Position numbers and translations under genes: made by a program. Positions 7,895 to 17,179 of a stretch of 64,000 bases of DNA are shown in pieces (the first letter of the stretch is position 1; each line of letters begins with the position of its first letter). Source of the stretch: Acetobacteraceae bacterium (lineage in GTDB: Bacteria > Pseudomonadota > Alphaproteobacteria > Acetobacterales > Acetobacteraceae); assembly GCA_025354865.1 (NCBI GenBank), contig JANXMB010000075.1:1-64000 (forward strand), given 5' to 3'. The notes under the pieces are model-generated. The model saw only the letters and a program-made list of their open reading frames with translations, was not told the DNA's origin and did no database searches.

Positions 7895-10093
7895 ATGTCC
7901 CAGACCACCCTCCTGCACGCGCCGCCGCCGATTCTGTTCACGCCGCAGAAGCAGCCGGCGCGCCCGATCGGCAAGCCGTTGAAAGTCGTCTCCCCGTACG
8001 AGCCGGCGGGCGACCAACCCGCCGCGATTCGACACCTCATCGCCGGAGTCGGGCAGGAGGAGCGCGATCAGGTGCTGTTGGGCGTCACCGGGTCGGGCAA
8101 AACCTTCACCATGGCCAAAGTGATCGAGGCGGTGCAGAAGCCGACCCTGATCCTGGCCCCCAACAAGACCCTGGCAGCGCAGCTCTATGGGGAGATGAAA
8201 AGCTTCTTCCCCGACAACGCGGTGGAATATTTCGTCAGTTACTACGACTACTATCAGCCCGAAGCCTATGTGCCGCGCACCGACACCTATATCGAGAAAG
8301 ACGCCCAGATCAACGAGCAGATCGATCGCATGCGGCATGCCGCGACGCAATCTTTGCTCGAACGCAACGACGTCGTCATCGTCGCCTCGGTATCCTGTAT
8401 ATACGGTATCGGCTCGGTCGAAACCTATGCCAAAATGGTGGTGAAGCTGGAAGTCGGCGGCTCCATCGATCGCGATACCCTAGCCAAGGCACTGGTGAAT
8501 TTGCAATATCGCCGCAACGACACGGCGTTCCAGCGCGGCACGTTTCGCTTGCGCGGCGAGGTGGTGGATATATTCCCCAGTCATTACGAAGACCGCGCCT
8601 GGCGGGTGTCGCTGTTCGGCGACGAGATCGAGGCGATCTACGAATTCGATCCGCTGACCGGCGACAAAACCGCCGCGCTGCCGGAGATTACGATCTACGC
8701 CAACAGCCACTACGTGACGCCGCGGCCGACGCTGACGCAGGCCATTCACGACATCAAAATCGAATTGAAAGCGCAGATCGAGGAACTGACACGGCAAGGC
8801 AAGCTGCTGGAGATCGAACGCCTGACGCAGCGCACCACGTTCGATATCGAAATGATGGAAACCACCGGCTCGTGCGCGGGGATCGAGAATTACTCCCGCT
8901 ATCTCACGGGGCGGCGGCCGGGCGATCCACCGCCGACGTTGTTCGAATATCTGCCGGAAAACGCGCTGCTGATCGTCGATGAATCGCATGTGACGGTGCC
9001 GCAATTGGGCGGCATGTACCGGGGCGACTTCAACCGCAAAACCGTGCTGGCGGAATTCGGCTTCCGGCTGCCGTCGTGCATCGACAACCGGCCGCTGAAA
9101 TTCGAGGAGTGGGAGCGTTTCCGCCCGATGTCGATTTTCGTGTCCGCCACCCCCGGCCCGTGGGAGATGGAGCGCTCGCTTGGCGTGTTCGCCGAACAGG
9201 TGATCCGGCCGACCGGACTGATCGATCCGGTGACGGAAATTCGCCCGGTCGAACATCAGGTGGACGATCTGCTGGCGGAATGTCGCATCATGGCCGCGCG
9301 CGGCAACCGTGTGCTGGTCACCACCCTGACCAAGCGCATGGCCGAGGACCTGACGGATTATTTGACCGAGAACGGAGTGAAGGTGCGGTATTTGCACTCC
9401 GACATCGATACGTTGGAGCGGATCGAAATCATCCGCGACCTGCGGGTCGGCGTGTTCGACGTGCTGGTCGGGATCAACCTGCTGCGGGAGGGGTTGGATA
9501 TTCCGGAATGCGGGTTGGTGGCGATTCTCGATGCGGATAAGGAAGGTTTCCTGCGATCGCAGACCTCGTTGATCCAGACCATCGGCCGCGCCGCGCGCAA
9601 TGTGGAGGGGCGGGTGATCCTGTATGCCGACACCATGACCCGCAGCCTGCGCGCGGCGATCGAGGAAACCGAACGCCGCCGCAACAAACAACGCAGTTGG
9701 AACGAGGAACACGGCATCACGCCGATGTCGATCAAGCGCCAGATCGGCACGGTTCTGGAAAGTGTGTTCGAGCAGGATTATGTCACGGTCGCACCGATCA
9801 AAGGCTCCGGCGTGCAGGATTTCGTCGGCAAGGATTTGAAAGCCTCGATCGCCGATCTGGAAAAACGCATGCGCGCCGCCGCCGCCGACTTGGAATTCGA
9901 GGAAGCGGCCCGTATGCGCGACGAAATCAAGCGGTTGGAGGCCCTGAACCTCGGCCTGCCCGCGCCCCCGGTCGCCAGCGCGTCGCTGCGCCCGAAGCGC
10001 GATCGGACACCGGAGCCGATGGGTCCGGGCGGTGGCGGCTACGACCCGAGCAAACGGAAGGGCGGCGGTGGGAAGCGGCGGCGGGGGCTTTAG
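7895..10093 (+). CDS. uvrB: Excinuclease ABC subunit B
   Basis: The DNA damage-recognition helicase of nucleotide excision repair, which loads with UvrA and recruits UvrC. The 732 residues match the normal size plus a short Gly/Arg tail. Visible are Walker A ([13 protein letters not shown], about residue 64), the damage-probing beta-hairpin ([20 protein letters not shown]), Walker B-like [11 protein letters not shown], helicase motifs V and VI ([18 protein letters not shown]) and the C-terminal UVR motif ([17 protein letters not shown]) that contacts UvrC. It starts 54 bp after devA with an AGGAG-like ribosome binding site. uvrC lies 2.7 kb downstream on the same strand. Confidence 0.98.
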   Translation: MSQTTLLHAPPPILFTPQKQPARPIGKPLKVVSPYEPAGDQPAAIRHLIAGVGQEERDQVLLGVTGSGKTFTMAKVIEAVQKPTLILAPNKTLAAQLYGEMKSFFPDNAVEYFVSYYDYYQPEAYVPRTDTYIEKDAQINEQIDRMRHAATQSLLERNDVVIVASVSCIYGIGSVETYAKMVVKLEVGGSIDRDTLAKALVNLQYRRNDTAFQRGTFRLRGEVVDIFPSHYEDRAWRVSLFGDEIEAIYEFDPLTGDKTAALPEITIYANSHYVTPRPTLTQAIHDIKIELKAQIEELTRQGKLLEIERLTQRTTFDIEMMETTGSCAGIENYSRYLTGRRPGDPPPTLFEYLPENALLIVDESHVTVPQLGGMYRGDFNRKTVLAEFGFRLPSCIDNRPLKFEEWERFRPMSIFVSATPGPWEMERSLGVFAEQVIRPTGLIDPVTEIRPVEHQVDDLLAECRIMAARGNRVLVTTLTKRMAEDLTDYLTENGVKVRYLHSDIDTLERIEIIRDLRVGVFDVLVGINLLREGLDIPECGLVAILDADKEGFLRSQTSLIQTIGRAARNVEGRVILYADTMTRSLRAAIEETERRRNKQRSWNEEHGITPMSIKRQIGTVLESVFEQDYVTVAPIKGSGVQDFVGKDLKASIADLEKRMRAAAADLEFEEAARMRDEIKRLEALNLGLPAPPVASASLRPKRDRTPEPMGPGGGGYDPSKRKGGGGKRRRGL

Positions 10094-10163
10094 GGCACAC
10101 TGCGTCCCCCTGGCGCACCGCCGACCATCGTCCCGCCCTAACCCATAACCTCGGAACACCCTC

Positions 10164-11240
10164 ATGAACGCTCCCGTAGCCCGTGCCCAGTCCTTTTGCG
10201 ATCGATTCGGATTGCGGTTGCCCATTCTGCTCGCGCCGATGGCGGGGGTGGCGGCGCCCGGTTTGTCGGCGGCGATCGCCAATGCTGGGGGCCTCGGTGC
10301 CTGCGGGGCTTTGCTGATGGCACCGCCGGCCATCGTGCAATGGGCGGCGGGGGTGCGGGGGCAGTCGAACGGGGCGTTTCAAATGAACCTTTGGATCCCC
10401 GATCCTCCCCCCGAGCGAAATGCCGAGCGGGAGGATGCGGTGCGGGTGTTCCTCGGCGGGTTCGGACCGGCGGTGCCGGCGGATGCGGCCGATGCCCCAC
10501 CGTTGGATTTCGCGGCGCAGTGCGCGGCTTTGCTCGCCGCCGCACCGCCGATCGTATCGTCGATCATGGGGCTTTACCCGCCGGACTTCGTGGCGGCGGC
10601 GAAGGCGCGCGGCATTGCCTGGTTCGCGACTGTCACCACCGTGGCCGAGGCCAAAGCCGCCGAGGCAGCCGGGGCCGATGTCGTGGTTGCGCAGGGGGCG
10701 GAAGCCGGCGGCCATCGCGGCCGGTTCGATGCGGCGCACGCCGAACGGGATGCGGTCGGGCTGTTCGCGCTGCTGCCGGCGGTGGTGGATGCCGTGCGCA
10801 TTCCGGTGGTCGCCACGGGGGGGATTGCCGATGCTCGGGGCATTGCGGCGGCGCTGATGCTGGGGGCCTCGGCGGTGCAGATCGGCACCGGGTTCCTGCG
10901 CTGTCCCGAAGCCGGGTTGAACCCTGCCTGGGCGGCCGGGCTGGCGACCGTCCCGCCGGAGGGCACGATGCTGACCCGCGCCTTCAGCGGCCGAACGGGG
11001 CGGAGCATTGCGACCGACTATGCGTTGGCGGCGGCCGAGGGCCCGGCGCCGGCCCCCTACCCCATCCAACGGGCGTTAACCCAGCCGATGCGCGATGCGG
11101 CTGCGAAGGCGAACGACCTGGGCCGGATGCAGGTTTGGGCGGGGCAATCGGCGGCTTTGGGGCGCGCCGAACCGGCGGGGGCGGCGACGCAGGCGTTGTG
11201 GGACGGGGCGCTTGCGTTGTTGGAAGGGGCGAGCCGATAA
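10164..11240 (+). CDS. Nitronate monooxygenase family flavoprotein, 358 aa
   Basis: An FMN-dependent TIM-barrel enzyme of the 2-nitropropane dioxygenase/nitronate monooxygenase family, which oxidises alkyl nitronates such as propionate-3-nitronate; some relatives are enoyl-ACP reductases (FabK). It shows LPILLAPMAGVAAPGLS at the N-terminus, the Gly-rich GADVVVAQGAEAGGHRG segment with the family's conserved His, and phosphate-binding VVATGGIADARGIAAALMLGASAVQIGTGFL. The length is normal. It stands alone between uvrB and a folate-type pair, and the exact substrate is not deducible. Confidence 0.85.
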   Translation: MNAPVARAQSFCDRFGLRLPILLAPMAGVAAPGLSAAIANAGGLGACGALLMAPPAIVQWAAGVRGQSNGAFQMNLWIPDPPPERNAEREDAVRVFLGGFGPAVPADAADAPPLDFAAQCAALLAAAPPIVSSIMGLYPPDFVAAAKARGIAWFATVTTVAEAKAAEAAGADVVVAQGAEAGGHRGRFDAAHAERDAVGLFALLPAVVDAVRIPVVATGGIADARGIAAALMLGASAVQIGTGFLRCPEAGLNPAWAAGLATVPPEGTMLTRAFSGRTGRSIATDYALAAAEGPAPAPYPIQRALTQPMRDAAAKANDLGRMQVWAGQSAALGRAEPAGAATQALWDGALALLEGASR

Positions 11241-11264
11241 GCGCTCGGGGGGCGCTTTACACAC

Positions 11265-12068
11265 ATGCCTTCGGCGCTTACCACCTGGGCAATGCAGATC
11301 CCGCATTCCATCCCCCGCGTTGCGCTGATTACCGGCGGTGCCGTGCGATTGGGACGCGCCATCGGGCTGGCGCTGGCCGGGGCCGGCTTCGACATCGCCA
11401 TCCATTGCAACGCCTCCACCGCCGCCGCCGAAGCCACCGCGGGGGAGATCGCGGCGCTGGGGCGGCGGGCCGTCGTGCTGGCAGCCGATCTGATGCTGGA
11501 AACCGAAACCGCGACCCTGGTTGCGCGCGCCGGGGCCGCACTCGGGCCGGTCGGGGTCCTGGTCAACAATGCCAGCACCTTCGATCGCGACGAGTGGCAC
11601 GACACGACCCGAGCGACTTGGGATCGCCATCTGGAGCCCAATCTGCGCGCGCCCTTCGTGCTGATGCAGGCCTTCGCCAAGGCGCTGCCCGAAACGGCGG
11701 AGGGCGCGATCGTCAATCTGCTGGACCAGCGCGTCTGGTCGCTGACGCCGCATTTCATGTCCTATACCGTGTCGAAAGCCGGACTGTGGGCGCTGACCCA
11801 AAGCATGGCGCTGGCCTTGGCGCCGCGCATCCGGGTCAACGGCATCGGCCCGGGTCCGGCGCTGCCGAACAGCCGGCAAACCCAGGCGCAATTCGATCGG
11901 CAGGCCGCATCCATGCCGCTGGGCCGGGGCACCACGCCGGAGGAAGTCGGCCACGCCGCTTTGGCCATCCTGTCCCTGCCGGGCATGACCGGGCAGATGA
12001 TCGCCTTGGACGGCGGCCAGCATTTGCAATGGGGCTCCGTCCACAACGTCCCGTCGTTGGAGGAATAG
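11265..12068 (+). CDS. SDR oxidoreductase resembling FolM/pteridine reductase, 267 aa
   Basis: A short-chain dehydrogenase. The cofactor motif is TGGAVRLGRAIG rather than the common TGxxxGIG, a form typical of pteridine reductases and FolM-type dihydromonapterin/dihydrofolate reductases. NNAS replaces NNAG, the catalytic region is LDQRVWSLTPHFMSYTVSKAG (Tyr-x-x-x-Lys present), and GPGPALP follows. It is 4 bp upstream of folB, which supports a role in reduced-pterin or folate metabolism (inference). A start at 11292 (MQIPHSIPR) would shorten it by nine residues. A G-run at 11249-11254 could serve as a weak ribosome binding site for the 11265 start. Confidence 0.78.
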   Translation: MPSALTTWAMQIPHSIPRVALITGGAVRLGRAIGLALAGAGFDIAIHCNASTAAAEATAGEIAALGRRAVVLAADLMLETETATLVARAGAALGPVGVLVNNASTFDRDEWHDTTRATWDRHLEPNLRAPFVLMQAFAKALPETAEGAIVNLLDQRVWSLTPHFMSYTVSKAGLWALTQSMALALAPRIRVNGIGPGPALPNSRQTQAQFDRQAASMPLGRGTTPEEVGHAALAILSLPGMTGQMIALDGGQHLQWGSVHNVPSLEE

Positions 12069-12071
12069 CGC

Positions 12072-12479
12072 ATGCCTGCCTCCATCGCCGATCGCGCGGC
12101 CGGCATCCGCCATGTTTTCCTGCGGGATATGACGATGCAGGCCAGCATCGGCGTCTATGCGCACGAACACACCAGCACGCAGCGGGTGCGGATCAACGTC
12201 GATCTCGGCGTCGAGGATAGTCCCGAACCCGTTGGGGCCGACGAGTTGGCGCGTGTGGTGGATTATGAGAAGGTGGCGAACAGCGTGCGCGCCATCGTGG
12301 CCGCCGGGCATGTGCGGCTGGCGGAAACGCTGGCGGAGCGGATCGCGACGGCCTGTCTGGTGGACAAGCGGGTGCGGTTGGCGCGGATCCGGGTGGAGAA
12401 GCTGGATATTTTCACCGACGCGGCCTCGGCCGGGGTAGAAATCGAGCGACATCAGCGAGATTTATCCACCAACCGCTAG
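12072..12479 (+). CDS. folB: Dihydroneopterin aldolase
   Basis: Catalyses conversion of 7,8-dihydroneopterin to 6-hydroxymethyl-7,8-dihydropterin and glycolaldehyde in folate biosynthesis. The family pattern is clear: FLRDMTMQASIGVYAHE (MxxxxGVYxHE), VDYEKVANSV, and VRLAETLAERIATACL with the conserved Glu. KLDIF replaces the usual KPxA/I segment. At 135 residues it is slightly long for the family, mostly at the N-terminus. It is coupled to the FolM-like SDR. A near-consensus DnaA box (TTATCCACC) lies inside its last codons at 12462-12470. Confidence 0.93.
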   Translation: MPASIADRAAGIRHVFLRDMTMQASIGVYAHEHTSTQRVRINVDLGVEDSPEPVGADELARVVDYEKVANSVRAIVAAGHVRLAETLAERIATACLVDKRVRLARIRVEKLDIFTDAASAGVEIERHQRDLSTNR

Positions 12480-12758
12480 TTAGGCGCATTTCTTAATGGG
12501 CGCTGCGGGAATATTGTGTCGATATGACAGTTCTTTAGGGGGAATCGTTTAGAATCAATGGGTTGATAATCGCACAAAATTGTAGCAATGTCTAACAAAG
12601 CGCGGAATTACGCGGATGACAGGCTATCGCTCCCGCTTCCGTCCACAGACTTATCCACAGAATCTGTGGATAAAATTTTGACGTTTGACAGACCGCCCCG
12701 GAACCCCTTGAACCCGTTGGACTCTGTCGCCTTTCGCCGCCTCCGGCCGGGATGATTC
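12462..12758. promoter_or_regulatory. DnaA-box palindrome and GANTC cluster between folB and uvrC
   Basis: The gap 12480-12805 is much richer in A+T than its surroundings. It contains two perfect DnaA boxes (TTATCCACA at 12651-12659 and its reverse at 12665-12673), the inner part of a perfect palindrome with 11-bp arms (12651-12661/12663-12673) around a single A. A third 8-of-9 box lies at 12462-12470. Five GANTC sites start at 12542, 12552, 12660, 12720 and 12754. TTGACA at 12685-12690 could be a -35 element for uvrC, but no good -10 follows. DnaA binding here is likely. Whether this is an origin, a DnaA-titrating site or a regulated promoter is open. Confidence 0.6.
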
Positions 12759-12805
12759 CGGCCTGGACATACCCAGATCCACCGAACGGACCCAACCGCC
12801 GCGCC

Positions 12806-14701
12806 ATGACCGAACCCGACACCCCGGTTGCCCCGATCAAGGGCGTTGTCGTTATCGAGACCGCGCTGGAAACCATGCCGGCCAATCCCGGCGTGTACCG
12901 GATGCTCGATGCCAAGGGCGACGCGCTGTATGTCGGCAAGGCCCGCAGCCTGAAGAAGCGGGTGGTGTCGTACACCCAGATCCATCGGCTGTCCGAACGG
13001 TTGCGGCGCATGGTGTCGGAAACCGTGTCGATGGAAATCGTCACCACGCATACCGAGGCCGAGGCCCTGCTGCTGGAGGCCAACCTTATCAAGCGGCTGA
13101 AGCCGCGCTTCAACATCGTGCTGCGGGACGACAAATCCTACCCCTGGCTGACGATGACCGAGGATCATCCCTACCCGCAAATCGCCAAGCATCGCGGCGC
13201 CCGCACCCGGAAGGGCAGTTTTTGGGGGCCGTTCGCCTCCGCCTGGGCGGTGAACCAGACGGTGACGGCGATGCAGCGGGTGTTTCTGCTGCGGTCCTGC
13301 GCCGATACCGTGTTCGCCAACCGGTCCCGCCCCTGCCTGCTGCATCAGATCAAGCGCTGCTCGGCCCCCTGCGTCGGCCGCATTGCGGAGGCCGATTACG
13401 CGGTGCTGGTCGGGCAGGCGAAGGCGTTCCTGGCCGGCAAGTCGGGCGCGGTGCAGCAGGAACTGGCGGGGGAGATGGAACGCGCGGCGGAAAGCCTGGA
13501 ATTCGAGCACGCCGCCGCCGTGCGCGATCGCATCCGCGCGCTGACCTTCGTGCAGGGCAACGACGTCATCAACCCCGCGAGCCTGGAGGACGCCGACGTC
13601 ATCGCCGCGTGGCAGAGCGCCGGGCAAACCTGCGTGCAGGTGTTTTTCGTGCGCGGCGGGCGCAACAACGGCAACCGCGCCTTCTATCCGACCCATGCGC
13701 GGGCCGAGGAAACGCCGGAAGTGCTGGGTGCCTTCATCGCCCAATTCTACGACGACAAGCCGCCGCCGCCGCTGTTGCTGCTCAGCCATGGGATCGCCGA
13801 GCAGGATTTGGTGGCCGAGGCGCTGTCGTTGAAGGCGGGGCGGCGGGTGGAGCTGGCGGTGCCGCAGCGGGGCGAAAAACACGCCGTCGTCGAGCACGCT
13901 CACATCAATGCGCGGGAAGCGCTGGAGCGCAAATTGGCGGAAAGCGCCGGTCAGGCCAAGCTGCTGGAGGCGGTGGCGAACCTGTTCGCGATGCCCAGCC
14001 CGCCGCGTCGGATCGAGATCTACGACAACTCCCACATCATGGGCACCAACCCCTACGGCGCGATGGTCGTCGCCGGCCCCGAGGGGTTCGCCAAATCCGG
14101 CTACCGCAAATTCGGCATTCGCGGCCCGATCGCCCCCGGCGACGATTTCGCGATGATGAAAGAGGTCCTCACCCGCCGCTTCACCCGCGGCCTGAAGGAG
14201 CGGGCGGAGGGCGGGTCGGCGGAGGATTGGCCCGATATCGTGCTGATCGACGGCGGCGCCGGGCAGTTATCCGCCACCCGCTCGGTGTTGGACGAACTGG
14301 GTGTGGACGATGTGAAGCTGATCGCGATCGCCAAAGGGGTGGACCGCGACGCCGGGCGGGAATGGTTCCACACCGCCGGGATGGCGGCGTTCCAACTGCC
14401 GCCGCGCGATCCCGTGCTGTATTTCCTGCAACGCCTGCGCGACGAGGCGCACCGTTTCGCCATAACCACGCATCGGGCCGGCCGTTCGAAAGCGATCCGC
14501 ATCAGCGAACTGGACGAGATCGCCGGCATCGGCGCCGCCCGAAAACGCGCGCTGCTGAACCATTTCGGCTCGGCGCGCGGAGTGAAGATGGCCGGTCTGG
14601 GCGATTTGGAGGCCGCGCCCGGCATCAGCCGGGAGACCGCGCGGCGGGTCTACGCGCATTTCCATCCGGGCGTGCGCATGGACGCCGGCGCCTCGGCTTG
14701 A
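12806..14701 (+). CDS. uvrC: Excinuclease ABC subunit C
   Basis: The nuclease that makes both incisions in nucleotide excision repair. It has an N-terminal GIY-YIG domain in the variant form GVY...[12 protein letters not shown] (residues about 30-55), a Cys cluster typical of the family ([18 protein letters not shown]), a UVR motif ([16 protein letters not shown]), an RNase H-like endonuclease domain ([20 protein letters not shown]), and C-terminal tandem helix-hairpin-helix ([23 protein letters not shown]). The start at 12806 (MTEPDTPV) is preferred; an in-frame ATG at 12752 would add 18 residues that do not look like family sequence. It lies downstream of the DnaA-box region. Confidence 0.97.
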   Translation: MTEPDTPVAPIKGVVVIETALETMPANPGVYRMLDAKGDALYVGKARSLKKRVVSYTQIHRLSERLRRMVSETVSMEIVTTHTEAEALLLEANLIKRLKPRFNIVLRDDKSYPWLTMTEDHPYPQIAKHRGARTRKGSFWGPFASAWAVNQTVTAMQRVFLLRSCADTVFANRSRPCLLHQIKRCSAPCVGRIAEADYAVLVGQAKAFLAGKSGAVQQELAGEMERAAESLEFEHAAAVRDRIRALTFVQGNDVINPASLEDADVIAAWQSAGQTCVQVFFVRGGRNNGNRAFYPTHARAEETPEVLGAFIAQFYDDKPPPPLLLLSHGIAEQDLVAEALSLKAGRRVELAVPQRGEKHAVVEHAHINAREALERKLAESAGQAKLLEAVANLFAMPSPPRRIEIYDNSHIMGTNPYGAMVVAGPEGFAKSGYRKFGIRGPIAPGDDFAMMKEVLTRRFTRGLKERAEGGSAEDWPDIVLIDGGAGQLSATRSVLDELGVDDVKLIAIAKGVDRDAGREWFHTAGMAAFQLPPRDPVLYFLQRLRDEAHRFAITTHRAGRSKAIRISELDEIAGIGAARKRALLNHFGSARGVKMAGLGDLEAAPGISRETARRVYAHFHPGVRMDAGASA

Positions 14702-14782
14702 GGTTTTGGGCGGTGTTGGGTGCAAGGGCGCTTGAAGCATCCCCTCCCCCGGGGTATCCGTCCCGCACCGAAGGGTCCCGCC

Positions 14783-15364
14783 ATGTTGACCGACCTCCCG
14801 AATGTTCTGACGCTGTCCCGGATTGCCGCCATTCCGTTGCTGGTGGTGCTTGCCGCGTTGCGCACGCCGGCCGGGGATATGGCGTCGTGCGTGGTGTTCG
14901 GGCTTGCCGGCATCACCGACTATTTCGACGGCAAGCTGGCGCGCAGCCGGCAGCAGCAATCCGACCTCGGGCGGATGTTGGACCCGATCGCCGACAAGCT
15001 GCTGGTGGCCGCCGCGCTGATGATGCTGGTGGGGCTGGACCGGCTGTCGGCGCCCACTTTGTATCCGGCGATCGTGATCGTCCTGCGGGAGATTTTGGTG
15101 AGCGGGCTGCGGGAATATCTGGCCGGGGTGCGGGTGCGGCTGCCGGTCACCAATCTGGCGAAGTGGAAAACCGGGTTTCAGATGGGCGCTTTGGGGTCGT
15201 TGCTGGCGGGGGATAGCGGGTCGCCGGTCGTGCATCTGGGCTGGCTGCCGGTGTCCTTCATCGGGGAGGCGATGCTGTGGGTTGCGGCGGCGCTGACGCT
15301 GGCGACGGGCTGGGATTACCTGACGGCCGGGTTGCACCACGCAAAATCACCGTCGGCGGATTGA
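14783..15364 (+). CDS. pgsA: CDP-diacylglycerol-glycerol-3-phosphate 3-phosphatidyltransferase
   Basis: The membrane enzyme that makes phosphatidylglycerophosphate. The CDP-alcohol phosphotransferase signature D-G-x2-A-R-x8-G-x3-D-x3-D is complete (YFDGKLARSRQQQ followed by SDLGRMLDPIADK, residues about 50-77). The N-terminal LPNVLTLSRIAAIPLLV is typical, and several hydrophobic helices follow. The size (193 aa) is normal. The ATG at 14783 is chosen because LTDLPNVLTLSR is the usual N-terminus. It sits between uvrC and mobB, as is common in alphaproteobacteria. Confidence 0.95.
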   Translation: MLTDLPNVLTLSRIAAIPLLVVLAALRTPAGDMASCVVFGLAGITDYFDGKLARSRQQQSDLGRMLDPIADKLLVAAALMMLVGLDRLSAPTLYPAIVIVLREILVSGLREYLAGVRVRLPVTNLAKWKTGFQMGALGSLLAGDSGSPVVHLGWLPVSFIGEAMLWVAAALTLATGWDYLTAGLHHAKSPSAD

Positions 15365-15391
15365 GTGGGCCGCTCGGTTGCAGACACAGGT

Positions 15392-15892
15392 ATGAAGGTT
15401 TTGGGTATCGTCGGCTGGTCCGGAAGCGGCAAGACCACCCTGCTGGTGGCGCTGCTGCCGCTGCTGCGCGCCCAGGGCCTGCGCGTGTCCACCATCAAAC
15501 ACACCCATCACGGCTTCGACATGGACCGGCCGGGCAAGGACACCTATCGCCATCGCGAGGCCGGGGCGCAGGAAGTCCTGGTCGCCAGCGGCACCCGCTG
15601 GGCGCTGCTGCACGAAATCCAGGGAGAGGAACCCGCTTTGCCGTATTTGCTGAGCAAGCTGGAACCGGTCGATCTCGTGCTGGTGGAAGGCTTCAAGGCG
15701 CATCCCTTCCCGAAGCTGGAGGTGCATCGCCCATCCCTCGGCAAGCCGCCGATCTGGCCGGATGCGCCGGATGTGGCGGCGGTGGCGAGCGACCAACCCA
15801 TCCTCGACACCGGGGGCCGGCCGCTGCTGGCGCTGAACGACCCGGCGGCAGTATTGGCGTGGATTATGTGTTATGAATGCGCCCCGGCTTGA
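15392..15892 (+). CDS. mobB: Molybdopterin-guanine dinucleotide biosynthesis protein B
   Basis: A small P-loop GTPase that helps MobA attach GMP to molybdopterin. It starts with MKVLGIVGWSGSGKTTL (Walker A) and continues with VSTIKHTHHGFDMDRPGKDTYRHREAGA, the characteristic MobB stretch, then LVLVEGFK. The length (166 aa) is normal. A GTG at 15365 directly after the pgsA stop would add nine residues, but the ATG start gives the standard N-terminus. moaD and moaE follow, so this is a molybdenum cofactor cluster. Confidence 0.92.
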   Translation: MKVLGIVGWSGSGKTTLLVALLPLLRAQGLRVSTIKHTHHGFDMDRPGKDTYRHREAGAQEVLVASGTRWALLHEIQGEEPALPYLLSKLEPVDLVLVEGFKAHPFPKLEVHRPSLGKPPIWPDAPDVAAVASDQPILDTGGRPLLALNDPAAVLAWIMCYECAPA

Positions 15893-15965
15893 GCCTGTGG
15901 CGATCGACGGGCAAACTGTCCGCCGACGTCACACCGATCCCGTCCGTGTATTGGAGCCTGTTTTC

Positions 15966-16427
15966 ATGCGGCCTATCGTCCTGCTCGGACTCACCCTCTC
16001 GCTGACGCTGCCCTTGGCCGGGTGCGGCGATACCTGGTGGAATCCGCCGTTCACCGGCGGTTACAGCCCGAATCGGCCGGCGATGGACAGCGACAATATG
16101 CGCCGCGTGACCGGGCAAGACGCACCCACCGCCGCGCTGGAATCGGAACCCGGCGATGTCTGGCCCGGCCCGCTGCCGCCCACCCCGAGCCTGAGCGACA
16201 TGGAAGGCCAGAATGGCATCGGATCGGCCGCGCAGCAGCCGAATTACGGCACCTCCGCCCTGCCCGGCCCCTATCCCGCGCGCGTCGCTGCCCCCACGGC
16301 CCCGATCGCCCCCGTCCAGCCCACGCGGCCGGCCCGCACGGCGCCCGTCGTGGTGCCGAACGGCAACGGCACCAGCACCGTGATCCACCCCGATGGGCGG
16401 ATCGAGACGATCCTAACCCCGAAGTGA
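15966..16427 (+). CDS. Small Pro-rich lipoprotein, 153 aa
   Basis: I do not recognise a family. The start at 15966 gives a clear lipoprotein signal peptide (MRPIVLLGLTLSLTLPLAGC, lipobox LAGC, Cys at residue 20). The mature part is short, rich in Pro, Ala, Thr and Gly, and probably disordered, with a more ordered end (STVIHPDGRIETILTPK). It overlaps the moaD start by four bases (GTGA), so it is co-translated with the molybdenum cofactor genes, though nothing in it suggests a role in that pathway. It probably sits in the periplasm anchored to a membrane. Confidence 0.75.
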   Translation: MRPIVLLGLTLSLTLPLAGCGDTWWNPPFTGGYSPNRPAMDSDNMRRVTGQDAPTAALESEPGDVWPGPLPPTPSLSDMEGQNGIGSAAQQPNYGTSALPGPYPARVAAPTAPIAPVQPTRPARTAPVVVPNGNGTSTVIHPDGRIETILTPK

Positions 16428-16669
16428 TCGACGTCCTCTATTTCGCCTGGCTGCGCGAGCGCACCGGGTTGGCGGAAGAACGCATCGCCTTGCCGGCCGG
16501 GACAACCACCGTCGCCGACCTGATCGAGATGCTGGCCGCACGCCACGCCGCCGCCTTCGCCAACCGGCAGACCATTCGCTGCGCGGTGAACCAGGAATTC
16601 GCCGATCCCTCGGTCGTGCTGCACCCCGGGGACGAGGTCGCGTTCTTCCCCCCGGTTACCGGAGGCTGA
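16424..16669 (+). CDS. moaD: Molybdopterin synthase small (sulfur carrier) subunit
   Basis: An ubiquitin-like 81-residue sulfur carrier. Its C-terminal Gly-Gly (FPPVTGG) becomes a thiocarboxylate that donates sulfur to precursor Z together with MoaE. The beta-grasp pattern is clear: VLYFAWLRERTGLAEE at the start and LHPGDEVAFFPPVTGG at the end. It begins with GTG at 16424, overlapping the lipoprotein stop; no ATG fits. moaE starts 4 bp after its stop. Confidence 0.93.
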   Translation: MIDVLYFAWLRERTGLAEERIALPAGTTTVADLIEMLAARHAAAFANRQTIRCAVNQEFADPSVVLHPGDEVAFFPPVTGG

Positions 16670-16673
16670 ACCC

Positions 16674-17138
16674 ATGGCCCGCATCGTCGTCGGGACCGAG
16701 GATTTCGACGTGGGCGCGGAAATCGCCGCGCTGACCGCCGGCCGCACCGATATCGGCGGCATCGGCTGCTTCGTCGGCACCGTGCGCGACACCGCCCCCG
16801 GCGCGCCGGAGGTCTCGGCGCTCACGCTCGAACATTATCCGGCGATGACGCAGAAGGCGCTGGCAGGCATTGTCGCGGAAGCCGAACGGCGCTGGCCGCT
16901 GCTGGGATGCACGGTCGTGCACCGGGTGGGGCGCATGCTGCCGGGGGAGAATATCGTGCTGGTGCTCGCCGCGTCCGCCCACCGGCAGGCGGCGCTGGAT
17001 GCCACCGCGTTCCTGATCGACTGGCTGAAGACCAAAGCCCCGTTCTGGAAGCGGGAGGATCGGGCGGACGGTAGCTCCGGCTGGGTCGAGGCTCGGGAAG
17101 CCGACGACGCCGCAGCGGCGCGCTGGGCGAAGGCGTAA
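16674..17138 (+). CDS. moaE: Molybdopterin synthase catalytic subunit
   Basis: The large subunit that converts precursor Z to molybdopterin using MoaD thiocarboxylate. It shows IGCFVGTVRDTAPG, LTLEHYPAMTQKAL, the His-Arg segment VVHRVGRMLPGE, and KTKAPFWKRE, which contains the catalytic lysines. The 154 residues match the family. It is the last gene of the pgsA-mobB-lipoprotein-moaD-moaE run. A short GC hairpin lies in the 41-bp gap before the next gene. Confidence 0.95.
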   Translation: MARIVVGTEDFDVGAEIAALTAGRTDIGGIGCFVGTVRDTAPGAPEVSALTLEHYPAMTQKALAGIVAEAERRWPLLGCTVVHRVGRMLPGENIVLVLAASAHRQAALDATAFLIDWLKTKAPFWKREDRADGSSGWVEAREADDAAAARWAKA

Positions 17139-17179
17139 AGCGGGGGGCAGACGCCCCTAAAAATCGGAGGACAACGCCC

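Noticed and set aside
17139-17170. Hairpin GGGGC/GCCCC after moaE as a terminator
   Set aside because: Only five base pairs, and it sits directly before a ribosome binding site; too weak to call.
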